Source: Elusimicrobia bacterium GWC2_64_44 (GTDB lineage Bacteria; Elusimicrobiota; Elusimicrobia; Elusimicrobiales; UBA9959). Taken from it: 64,000 nucleotides of DNA. Below the pieces are notes generated by a model. It saw only the letters and a list, made by a program, of their open reading frames with translations. It was not told the DNA's origin and did no database searches. The position numbers were made by a program, and so were the translations under genes. Location: contig MGUG01000007.1 of NCBI GenBank assembly GCA_001799845.1, positions 59,943 through 123,942 on the forward strand. Reading direction: 5' to 3'. Position 1 is the stretch's first letter. Each line of letters starts with the position of its first letter. Shown here in pieces: positions 45,519-52,225 of the stretch.

Positions 45519-46105
45519 TAACCGTCGGGGAGAAGGTCCCTGCCTTCCACCTGGAAACTTTCGAGCCGGTGGCCGTCCAGTTCGGCAGCTTCCACCTGGA
45601 GGACGCGGTAAAGGCGGGCAAGTGGACGGTGCTGGTCTTCTACCCGGCCGACTTCACCTTTGTCTGCCCCACGGAGTTGGCCGACCTGGCCGACAAGCAC
45701 GCGGAGCTTGAGAAGCTGGGCGCCGTGGTGCTGTCCGTCAGCGCCGACACCAAGTTCACCCACATGGGCTGGCAGGGCCAGGAGCGCCTGCTCAAGGACG
45801 TGAAGTACAGCATGGGCTCCGACGCGCGCGGCGCCCTGGCGCAGGCGCTGGGCGCCTACGACTACAGATCCGGCATGGCCTACCGCGGCACCTTCATCAT
45901 CAACCCCGACGGCGTCCTGGCCGGAGCTGAGGTAAACCTCAACAACGTGGGCCGCGATATGGCCGAGCTTGCGCGCAAGCTCAAGGCCTTCGTGCACACC
46001 TACAAGAACCCGGCGGAGGTCTGCCCGGCCAAGTGGCAGCCCGGAGACAAAACCCTGAAACCCTCCGAGAAGCTGGTGGGCAAGGTGGCGGACGCGCTTG
46101 AATAA
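45494..46105 (+). CDS. ahpC: 2-Cys peroxiredoxin (AhpC/Prx1 family)
   Basis: Reduces hydrogen peroxide and organic peroxides. 203 residues. Peroxidatic C58 sits in [13 protein letters not shown], the resolving C177 in AEVCPAKW, and [13 protein letters not shown] is typical of AhpC. GGAGAA precedes the ATG, which lies 25 nt inside the end of the PerR-like gene, so the two are co-translated. A matching AhpF or other reductase is not in the window. It ends before a strong terminator. Confidence 0.95.
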   Translation: MSEERKEVITVGEKVPAFHLETFEPVAVQFGSFHLEDAVKAGKWTVLVFYPADFTFVCPTELADLADKHAELEKLGAVVLSVSADTKFTHMGWQGQERLLKDVKYSMGSDARGALAQALGAYDYRSGMAYRGTFIINPDGVLAGAEVNLNNVGRDMAELARKLKAFVHTYKNPAEVCPAKWQPGDKTLKPSEKLVGKVADALE

Positions 46106-46147
46106 TTTCGCCCTTCGGGGCGGAAAACCGCAGCGATAGAGAGACAG

Positions 46148-46186
46148 CAGGCCTGGCGCCTTCGGGTGCCAGGCCTGTTCGTTTTG
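46148..46186 (+). terminator. Intrinsic terminator after ahpC
   Basis: CAGGCCTGGCGCC (from 46148) and GGTGCCAGGCCTG (to 46177) form a stem with one G-T pair around a TTCG loop, followed by TTCGTTTTG. Confidence 0.88.
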
Positions 46187-46198
46187 TATAATCAAAAC

Positions 46199-47335
46199 AT
46201 GGAGACGGCGGGACAAGGGTATCCTTTAAAAGTAGCTCTGATCTACGGGGCCGCGCCGTCGGGGCATTACGCCGCGGCGCGGGCCGTGGCGGAGTTCCTG
46301 CCGCCCAGCATCATAGAGCCGGTCTTCGTGAACCTCTCCGAGGTCTACCCGGACTTCGGCCCTTTCGTGGCGCGCACCTATCTGCAACTGCTGGGCAAAA
46401 CCCCGGCCCTCTGGGAATACGTCTACGACAACGACTTCGTAGCGCTGGCCGCCACCGCCTTCCGCGAGGCGATACTGCCGTTCTCGTCGCAGAAGCTCGC
46501 CGACCTCCTGATAAAAAAGAACATCCGCGCCGCCGTGTCCACGCAGGCTTTCTCGTCGCTGCTGATCACCAAGAACAAGCGCCTGGCCAAACTGCCGCTC
46601 TTCTCCGTGCTCACTGATTTCTGCGCCCACGCCTACTGGCCGCCGCGGGGCGTGCGGGCTTACTTCGCGCCGGAGCGCGGCGCCGCCACCCGGCTGCGGG
46701 AAAAAGGCGCCCCCGCCGAGCGCATCTTCCAGACCGGCATCCCGGTGCGCAAGGAATTCACCGGCCCCCAGCCCGACAAGGCCGCGGCCCGCAAGGCCCT
46801 GGGCCTCGCTCCTCACTTGTTCACGGTGCTCATCACCGGCGGCAGCCGCGGCCTGGGCGACCTGCTGCAGGCGGCGCTGGCGCTGAAGCCCCTGCTCGGC
46901 CGCCTGCAGGTGGTAGTGCTCTGCGGCAACAATCGCCGCCTGTGCCGCCAGGCGGAAAAGGCCGCCGGCTCGCGGCGCTCCATGCGCTTTGTGGAATTCA
47001 CCGAGAACCCGGCGGAGTACTACCGCGCGGCCGACCTGGTGGTGGGCAAGCCCGGCGGCGTCACGGTGGCGGAGACCATGGCGCTGGCCAAGCCCTTCAT
47101 CATCTACTCGCCGCTGCCCGGGCAGGAGGAGCGCAACACCGCGTTCTTGTACCGGCACCGCCTGGCAGAGACCGCCGGCTCGCCGGAGGAGCTGGAGCCG
47201 CTGGTGCGCCGCTACCTGCACAACCCCGCCGCGCTGGCGCACGCCTCGCGCGCGCTGGCAGAGCACGCCCGCCCCCACGCGGCGCGCGACATAGCCGCCA
47301 AGATCATAGAGGCCCTCACCGGCAACGGCGGCTGA
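46199..47335 (+). CDS. MGDG-synthase/MurG-like glycosyltransferase (GT28)
   Basis: 378 residues. The N-terminal half resembles MGDG synthases and processive diacylglycerol glucosyltransferases (YGAAPSGHYAAARAVAEFL, TDFCAHAYWPP, TGIPVRKEF). The C-terminal half has the GT28 nucleotide-sugar site, LITGGSRGLGDLLQAA and VVGKPGGVTVAETMALAKPFI. It probably glycosylates a lipid at the inner face of the membrane; acceptor and sugar are not predictable. TATAAT (46187-46192) ends 6 nt before the ATG and no ribosome-binding site is present, so it should be leaderless. Confidence 0.85.
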   Translation: METAGQGYPLKVALIYGAAPSGHYAAARAVAEFLPPSIIEPVFVNLSEVYPDFGPFVARTYLQLLGKTPALWEYVYDNDFVALAATAFREAILPFSSQKLADLLIKKNIRAAVSTQAFSSLLITKNKRLAKLPLFSVLTDFCAHAYWPPRGVRAYFAPERGAATRLREKGAPAERIFQTGIPVRKEFTGPQPDKAAARKALGLAPHLFTVLITGGSRGLGDLLQAALALKPLLGRLQVVVLCGNNRRLCRQAEKAAGSRRSMRFVEFTENPAEYYRAADLVVGKPGGVTVAETMALAKPFIIYSPLPGQEERNTAFLYRHRLAETAGSPEELEPLVRRYLHNPAALAHASRALAEHARPHAARDIAAKIIEALTGNGG

Positions 47336-47348
47336 CGCCCCGCGCGCG

Positions 47349-47378
47349 TTGGACTTTGCCGGGAAATTCTGCTATTAT
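47349..47378 (+). promoter_or_regulatory. Promoter of tRNA-Pro(CGG)
   Basis: TTGGAC (47349-47354), an 18-nt spacer, and TGC-TATTAT (-10 at 47373-47378). The predicted start, near 47385, is about 18 nt before the mature tRNA. Confidence 0.6.
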
Positions 47379-47402
47379 ATTTGCGCAGTACCCGGAGTTT
47401 AT

Positions 47403-47476
47403 CGGGGCGTGGCTCAGCTGGCTAGAGCGCTCGCTTCGGGTGCGAGAGACCGTGAGTTCAAATCTCACCGCCCCGA
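47403..47476 (+). tRNA. tRNA-Pro(CGG)
   Basis: The acceptor CGGGGCG/CGCCCCG has C1-G72 and discriminator A. The anticodon stem is CTCGC/GCGAG with loop TTCGGGT, anticodon CGG at 47437-47439. The T arm is GTGAG-TTCAAAT-CTCAC. No CCA is encoded. Its acceptor and 5' body match tRNA-Pro(GGG) 4 kb upstream, so the two are probably related by duplication. It decodes CCG. Confidence 0.96.
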
Positions 47477-47492
47477 TCCAAATTTCAGCCCG

Positions 47493-47520
47493 ACCCGCCT
47501 TTTCGGCGGGTTTTGCTTTC
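47493..47520 (+). terminator. Intrinsic terminator after tRNA-Pro(CGG)
   Basis: ACCCGCC (47493-47499) pairs with GGCGGGT (47505-47511) across TTTTC, followed by TTTGCTTTC. Confidence 0.85.
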
Positions 47521-47596
47521 AGGGGATTGCGGTGTCAATACCTCCTTGATAGGCCATGGGCTATTTAGTATCATTGTTACGCGGGGTAATTATATT

Positions 47597-47875
47597 ATGC
47601 GTTTAAGCTTCAGAGTCTTCGGCAGCGTGCAGGGCGTGGGCTACCGCTGGTTCGTCAAAGAGACGGCCGGCCGCCACGCTGTCACCGGCTGGGTGCGCAA
47701 CGCCTCGGACGGCGCGGTGGAGGGGGAGGCCCAGGGCGGCGTGCCCGCGCTGGACGGCTTTCTGAAGGACCTCAAGAGCGGCCATCCCTTCGCCCGGGTG
47801 GACAAGGCCGAGACGCAGGAGATGCTGGACCAGGACGGCGCGGAAAAAGATTTTTACATCAAACCTACCGTTTAA
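47597..47875 (+). CDS. acyP: Acylphosphatase
   Basis: A small enzyme hydrolysing acyl phosphates, 92 residues. The signature is FGSVQGVGYRWFVKETAGRHAVTGWVRNASDGAVEGEAQG, with catalytic Arg in YRWF and Asn in VRNASDG. The ATG at 47597 gives the normal family length. GCGGGGTAAT upstream is only a modest ribosome-binding site. It lies 12 nt before the sigma-factor gene. Confidence 0.94.
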   Translation: MRLSFRVFGSVQGVGYRWFVKETAGRHAVTGWVRNASDGAVEGEAQGGVPALDGFLKDLKSGHPFARVDKAETQEMLDQDGAEKDFYIKPTV

Positions 47876-47887
47876 AGAAGGAACCCA

Positions 47888-48946
47888 ATGGCTGAAGAAA
47901 AAGAGAACGAAGAGTCCGAAAAGGAAGAGGCCCCCAAAGAGGCGCTCTCGCCCGCGAAGGCCAAAGAAAAGCTGAGCGACATCAACATCGACTCTACCAA
48001 CCAGTACATCCGCAAGATCAGCCAGATCGACCACAAGATCTCGCGCGAGGAATCGCACGAGCTGTGGAAGCGCGTGAAGCGCGGCGACCGCCGCGCCAAA
48101 GAGCGCATCATGGAGCTGAACCTGAAGCTCGTGATCCCGATAGCCAAGCGCTTCCTGTACCAGGGCGCGGACCTGATGGACCTGGTGGAAGAGGGCAACT
48201 TGGGCCTGCTGCACGCCATCGACAAGTTCGAGCCGAGCAAGGGCTACCGCTTCTCCACCTACGCCTCCTACTGGGTGGAGCAGTATGTGCGCCGCTCCGT
48301 CGAGGAGAATTCCAAGACCATCCGCATCCCGCCGCACGCGTGGACCGCGCTGCGCAAGTGGCTCAAGCAGTGGGACGCCATGCACGGCAAGCTCGGCCGC
48401 GATCCGACGATGGCCGAGATGGCCAAGCACATGCACTGGAACGCCAACCAGGTGCGCACCGCGCTGAACGCTTCCGAGATCGTGACGGGCCTGTCCTCCA
48501 TTGAGACGCCGCTGTCCTCCAGCGACGGCATGGACGACACCGTGGGCGACACGCTGAAGGACTCCGCGTCCTCCACGCCCGACAACCTGATCTCCATCCT
48601 GCGCCTGCACGACGAGCTGAAGGACGCCCTCGTGGAGATAGGCGAGCGCGAGCGCATGATAGTGGAGTACCGATACGGCCTCACCGGCCAGACCCCGATG
48701 ACCTTGAACGACATCGGCAAGAAGCTGGACCTCAGCCGCGAGCGCGTGCGCCAGATAGAAGAGCGCGCGCTGCTGCGCCTGCGCCGCGTGGCCGCCAAGA
48801 TGGGCCTGATAGAGCTGGGCCGCAAGCCCGACCACACCAACCTGCAGCCGGGCTGGCAGGCGCCCAAGGTGAAGACCGATATCCTGGGCGACGCCATACC
48901 GACCAAGCCCTACGAGCCGCGCAAGCCGCAGAAAGGAAAAAAATAA
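47888..48946 (+). CDS. RNA polymerase sigma factor, sigma70 family (group 2-like)
   Basis: 352 residues. An acidic N-terminal tail (about 1-30) leads to region 1.2-2: STNQYIRKISQ, NLKLVIPIAKRFLYQGADLMDLVEEGNLGLLHAIDKFE and FSTYASYWVEQYVRRSVEE. Region 3 contains KTIRIPPHA. Region 4 ends with ERERMIVEYRYGLTG, LNDIGKKLDLSRERVRQIEERALLRLRR. There is no long region 1.1, so it resembles RpoS/HrdB-like alternative factors rather than the housekeeping one. A Lys/Pro-rich tail closes it. AAGGAA precedes the ATG. The regulon is unknown. Confidence 0.92.
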   Translation: MAEEKENEESEKEEAPKEALSPAKAKEKLSDINIDSTNQYIRKISQIDHKISREESHELWKRVKRGDRRAKERIMELNLKLVIPIAKRFLYQGADLMDLVEEGNLGLLHAIDKFEPSKGYRFSTYASYWVEQYVRRSVEENSKTIRIPPHAWTALRKWLKQWDAMHGKLGRDPTMAEMAKHMHWNANQVRTALNASEIVTGLSSIETPLSSSDGMDDTVGDTLKDSASSTPDNLISILRLHDELKDALVEIGERERMIVEYRYGLTGQTPMTLNDIGKKLDLSRERVRQIEERALLRLRRVAAKMGLIELGRKPDHTNLQPGWQAPKVKTDILGDAIPTKPYEPRKPQKGKK

Positions 48947-48958
48947 CGGGGGAGATCT

Positions 48959-49498
48959 ATGTCCGTCACAGCCGAAGCTCTTAGCGTTAAACTGAAGTCG
49001 ATAATCCGCGACGTGCCGGATTTCCCGAAGCCCGGGATAATCTTCAAGGATATCACGCCGCTGCTGGCCGACCACGCCGCCTTCACGGAGCTGGTGCAGG
49101 CCTTCGCCGCAGCCTTCCGTGGCGCCGGGATAACCAAGGTGCTGGGCATAGAGGCCCGCGGCTTCCTGCTCGCGTCCCCCATAGCCATGGCGCTGGGCGC
49201 GGGCATTGTGCCGGTGCGCAAGAAGGGCAAGCTGCCCTACAAGCGCGTCAGCGCAACCTACGCGCTGGAGTACGGCACGGACACGCTGGAGATGCACGAG
49301 GACGCCGTGAAGCCGGGCGAGAAGGTGCTGGTGGTGGACGACGTGCTGGCCACCGGCGGCACGGCCGCCGCTGTGTGCGAACTCGTGGAGAAGATCGGCG
49401 GCAAAGTGGCCGGCGTGGGCATGCTGATAGAGCTAGAGTTCCTGAACGGCCGCGCCAAGCTGGGCGACCGCAACATCGTTTCTTTGATAAAATACTAG
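48959..49498 (+). CDS. apt: Adenine phosphoribosyltransferase
   Basis: Converts adenine and PRPP to AMP in purine salvage. 179 residues, the usual length. The PRPP loop is VLVVDDVLATGGTAAA. Family stretches include IRDVPDFPKPGIIFKDITPLL at the N-terminus and GIEARGFLLASPIAMALG. GGGGGAGA lies before the ATG, 12 nt after the sigma-factor stop. The 3' end (GATAAAATAC) may contain the -10 for the RNA candidate that follows. Confidence 0.96.
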   Translation: MSVTAEALSVKLKSIIRDVPDFPKPGIIFKDITPLLADHAAFTELVQAFAAAFRGAGITKVLGIEARGFLLASPIAMALGAGIVPVRKKGKLPYKRVSATYALEYGTDTLEMHEDAVKPGEKVLVVDDVLATGGTAAAVCELVEKIGGKVAGVGMLIELEFLNGRAKLGDRNIVSLIKY

Positions 49499-49500
49499 TC

Positions 49501-49670
49501 GCTCTACATAAGTTGCAGTCCTTCATCTTCGGGTGGTTCAGCGCAGCGAGGATGATAAGGTCGGAACTCCTTGAAGGGAGGGTTCAGCGAGGCCGAGGCC
49601 GAGCGACGACGAAACGGTGAACCGTAGGTTCCCCTTGTAGAGCACCCGGCCGACGAAGGCCGGGCGTTAA
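49501..49670 (+). ncRNA. Candidate structured non-coding RNA, family not recognised
   Basis: GCTCTAC at 49501-49507 pairs with GTAGAGC at 49637-49643, closing a ~143-nt unit. Inside, CCTTCATC (49520-49527) can pair with GATG/AAGG near 49550-49560, and GAACTCC (49564-49570) with GGA/GTTC near 49578-49585. TAAAAT lies 7 nt before the 5' end. A perfect hairpin CCCGGCC/GGCCGGG (49645-49664) follows, with a weak T tail. It does not match the conserved cores of SRP RNA, tmRNA or RNase P RNA. No reading frame of note is present. Confidence 0.45.
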
Positions 49671-49673
49671 TCG

Positions 49674-49692
49674 CCCCGCGCGTAGCGCGGGG
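49674..49692 (+). other. GC-rich hairpin before tRNA-Arg
   Basis: CCCCGCGC (49674-49681), GTA loop, GCGCGGGG (49685-49692); 10 nt before the tRNA. It has no T tract, so it may be a processing signal or part of the preceding RNA rather than a terminator. Confidence 0.5.
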
Positions 49693-49702
49693 TGCGACAA
49701 TT

Positions 49703-49774
49703 GCCCTCTTAGTTCAACGGATAGAACGGGAGTTTCCTAAACTCTAAATAGAGGTTCGATTCCTCTAGAGGGCA
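49703..49774 (+). tRNA. tRNA-Arg(CCT)
   Basis: The acceptor GCCCTCT/AGAGGGC has discriminator A. The anticodon stem is GGAGT/ACTCT (one G-T pair) with loop TTCCTAA, anticodon CCT at 49736-49738. The T arm is AGAGG-TTCGATT-CCTCT. No CCA is encoded. It decodes AGG. It could be transcribed with the candidate RNA at 49501. Confidence 0.95.
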
Positions 49775-49800
49775 CTCGGATTTAAGTCATAAGGAGCAAT

Positions 49801-50454
49801 ATGCCTGATACAACATGGATAGCCGGCGGTAAAGTGGAAACGACCGGCCCTTCGAAATTCGACCTGGCCCTCGGCTGGATCGCCAAGAACCGCGAGACCT
49901 TCATCGGCTCGCTGGTCATCCTGGTGGCGGCGGCCATCTTCGGGGTGTACTTCTTCATGCACTACCGCGGCCTGCGCGACACCGCCTGGAAGAACCTCTT
50001 CATGGCCCAGCAGACCGGCTACGGCGGCAACGTGGCCGCGGCCCAGCAGCAGCTGGACACCATCACGGCCTCTTTCGGCAGCACCAGCGCCGCCCCCTAC
50101 GCCATCCTGACCAAGGGCGACATCTTCTTCGCGCAGGGCAAGTTCAAGGAGGCCGCGGCAGAGTTCGCCAAGGTCGCCAAGGACAAAGAGCTGGGCCCCT
50201 TCGCCGCCTACAGCCTGGGCAAGAGCAAGGAAGCCGAAGGCGACCTGCCCGGCGCCATAGCGCAGTACTCGGACTTCCTGTCCAAGCACCCCGAGCACTT
50301 CATAGCCCCCGAGGTGCACGCTTCGCTGGCCCGCACACAGGAACTCTCCGGCGCCAAAGATCTGGCCAAGGCCACCTACGAAAAGATAGTACTGCTCTAT
50401 CCCGACACCACCTGGGCAATGCAGGCCAAGGCCCGGCTTCAGCCCGCCAAATAG
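49801..50454 (+). CDS. Membrane-anchored TPR protein (YfgM/BamD-like architecture)
   Basis: 217 residues. A cytoplasmic N-terminus of about 33 residues is followed by one membrane helix (about 38-56, SLVILVAAAIFGVYFFM) and a periplasmic domain of TPR-like helix pairs (residues ~65-210; GKFKEAAAEFAKVAKDKE, GDLPGAIAQYSDFLSKHPE, LAKATYEKIVLLYPDT). YfgM proteins have this layout and assist secretion, but the match is structural only. AAGGAG is 5 nt before the ATG. It may be read from the tRNA-Arg transcript, and it ends in a strong terminator. Confidence 0.8.
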   Translation: MPDTTWIAGGKVETTGPSKFDLALGWIAKNRETFIGSLVILVAAAIFGVYFFMHYRGLRDTAWKNLFMAQQTGYGGNVAAAQQQLDTITASFGSTSAAPYAILTKGDIFFAQGKFKEAAAEFAKVAKDKELGPFAAYSLGKSKEAEGDLPGAIAQYSDFLSKHPEHFIAPEVHASLARTQELSGAKDLAKATYEKIVLLYPDTTWAMQAKARLQPAK

Positions 50455-50477
50455 TCAGCCCGCGCAAGCGATAAAGA

Positions 50478-50504
50478 ACCCGGCCGCGCGGCCGGGTTTT
50501 TTAT
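50478..50504 (+). terminator. Intrinsic terminator
   Basis: AACCCGGCCGCGCGGCCGGGTT is a near-perfect palindrome followed by TTTTATT. Confidence 0.9.
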
Positions 50505-50517
50505 TGGCGCCATTTGA

Positions 50518-50604
50518 TATATGTCATGCATTTGACATATAAGGCATATAATTTTTCTTATTATATTAATATAGTTGACATAGAATTGTGATTTTTGTGA
50601 TAAT
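50518..50604 (+). promoter_or_regulatory. Porin promoter with TATATGTCA inverted repeat
   Basis: TATATGTCA (50518-50526) and TGACATATA (50533-50541) form a perfect 9-bp inverted repeat with a 6-nt centre. A further GCATAT lies at 50544-50549. The promoter is TTGACA (50575-50580) within TTGACATAG, an 18-nt spacer, and TGT-GATAAT (-10 at 50599-50604). The same TTGACATAT word recurs upstream of the gene at 54102. Confidence 0.65.
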
Positions 50605-50610
50605 TACCAT

Positions 50611-50840
50611 GCTCTGTACAGGAGGCTTCCCGGGCTTAAAATGGGAAGACCGTCAGCCCTAAAAGGGCGAGCGGAGCGCCGATTTAGAAAGGCGCTTCTC
50701 CCGAAAGGCCGTAGGCCCCCCAGGGGGCAAGGCCCTACCCGGAAGATTCAAAAACTTCCGGGGAGAGTTAAGTAACCAGGCCGCAAGGCCCGGTAACTAA
50801 GCCCCGGAAACGGGCTTACGACAAAACAGGAGGAGAGTTA
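50611..50840 (+). other. Structured 5' leader of the porin mRNA
   Basis: About 230 nt between the predicted start and the porin ATG, packed with hairpins. These are CTTCCC/GGGAAG (50626-50648), GCCCT/AGGGC (50656-50668), AGCGCC/GGCGCT (50675-50696), GTAGG/CCTAC enclosing GCCCCC/GGGGGC (50711-50738), CCGGAAG/CTTCCGG (50739-50761), a GGCC-GCAA-GGCC hairpin (50772-50797) and AAGCCC/GGGCTT with a GAAA loop (50799-50817). AGGAGGAGAG then precedes the ATG unpaired. No known riboswitch was recognised. Confidence 0.6.
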
Positions 50841-52085
50841 ATGAAAAAAGTAATAGCAATGCTTGCGCTGGTCGCGCTTGTTGGCAATGTTGCCAACGCC
50901 GAACTGCTCAAGAACTTCAAAGCGACTGGACAGATAGAAGTCAACGCGTACAACACCAACAACGCCGACTTCAACAAGGACGCCAATGACAAGACCGGCA
51001 AGGCCGACACCCGCGTGCAGATAAACGCCGGCTTCGACCTTAACGAGGACGTCAGCGCGGTAGTGTCCGCCGTAAAGTGCAACCAGCAGTACGGCCGCAC
51101 CAACGGCGAGAACGCCGTGAACGGCGCGTTCGACAACTTCACCTTCGAACAGGCCTACCTGAACCTGAAGGGTGTCTTCGGTCTCGATCACAAGCTCGGC
51201 CGCCAGTACTACGGCGAAGCCGGCGACCTGATCGTCTACTACGGTCCCGCGACGTGGCCCTACCCCAGCGCGATAGCGCTGGCGCGGCCCGCGATCGACG
51301 GCTGGACCTCTGCTTACAAGTACGGTAACTGGGACTTCGGCGCCATCATCGCCAATGAGTTCCAGGGCAACGCCAACGGCCAGCGCAACATCGCCGTGCA
51401 CGGCGTCACCGCGATGACCAAGGTCATCGACATCGGCCTCAACGGCTATGTCTACCAGCAGAACGACAACAACACCAGCGCCGGCAACAACGACTACCTC
51501 ACCGTGGCCGGCCTGAAAGGCAAGTACGCCATCCCGATGGTGAAGGACCTGAACGTGGCGGCCGAGTTCGCCATGAACATGGGCAAGATGACCAATGGCG
51601 ACCTGAAGCACAAAGGCATGGCCTACAAGCTCAATGCCGACTACGGCATGGACCTGCTGGGCAGGCTCGGCTTCAACGCCGAGTACTACTTCGCTTCGGG
51701 TGACGGCAACGGCACCGACAAGGGCGACAGCACCTTCCGGACCATCAACGGCGACTTCCGCCCGGGCGTAATGATGGGCGGCGGTTTCGTGGCCGCCAAC
51801 GGCACCAGCACCGGCAGCAGCATGATCGGCGCGGGCGCCAACTGGTCCCCGGAGATGGCGACCAAGCTGAACCTCGCCGCGAAGTATTACAACTTCTCGG
51901 CCGACCAGAAGATCAACAACGCCGAAAAGCACCTCGGCAACGAGTACGACCTGGTAGCCACCTGGACGCACTCCGAGAACGTGGCCGTGAAGGCCTACGC
52001 CGCGATGTTCCAGAACGAGAAAAAGAACTTCGCGACCGACGACGCCCAGACCATGTTTGGCGCCGCGTTCGAAGTCAAGTTCTAA
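50841..52085 (+). CDS. Outer-membrane beta-barrel protein (porin-like)
   Basis: 414 residues. Signal peptide MKKVIAMLALVALVGNVANA, then mature strand-rich sequence with alternating polar/aromatic residues (TGQIEVNAYNTNNADF, NAEYYFASGDGN, LAAKYYNFSADQK) and a C-terminal FEVKF. The terminal Phe after alternating residues is the BamA-recognised signature of barrels. Low Cys, high Asn/Gly/Asp and a strong promoter, leader and ribosome-binding site suggest an abundant protein. Substrate unknown. It is monocistronic with its own terminator. Confidence 0.82.
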   Translation: MKKVIAMLALVALVGNVANAELLKNFKATGQIEVNAYNTNNADFNKDANDKTGKADTRVQINAGFDLNEDVSAVVSAVKCNQQYGRTNGENAVNGAFDNFTFEQAYLNLKGVFGLDHKLGRQYYGEAGDLIVYYGPATWPYPSAIALARPAIDGWTSAYKYGNWDFGAIIANEFQGNANGQRNIAVHGVTAMTKVIDIGLNGYVYQQNDNNTSAGNNDYLTVAGLKGKYAIPMVKDLNVAAEFAMNMGKMTNGDLKHKGMAYKLNADYGMDLLGRLGFNAEYYFASGDGNGTDKGDSTFRTINGDFRPGVMMGGGFVAANGTSTGSSMIGAGANWSPEMATKLNLAAKYYNFSADQKINNAEKHLGNEYDLVATWTHSENVAVKAYAAMFQNEKKNFATDDAQTMFGAAFEVKF

Positions 52086-52110
52086 TAACTGAAAAGTTAA
52101 TAGACATAAG

Positions 52111-52145
52111 AGCCCCGGGGCCCCAAAGCCCCGGGGTTTTTATTT
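52111..52145 (+). terminator. Intrinsic terminator after the porin gene
   Basis: CCCCGGGG (52113-52120) pairs with CCCCGGGG (52129-52136), followed by TTTTTATTTG. Confidence 0.92.
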
Positions 52146-52225
52146 GCCCCCGCAAAAAAGGCAGCAGGAGCCTTTTTGAATATTTGGACCGCCGGGATAG
52201 GGTATCTTTTTGTATAATTAAATCC

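Noticed and set aside
49501..49643. SRP RNA, tmRNA or RNase P RNA
   Set aside because: The conserved SRP GGAAGG-AGCAG loop, tmRNA tRNA-like ends and RNase P GAGGAAAGTCC core are absent.
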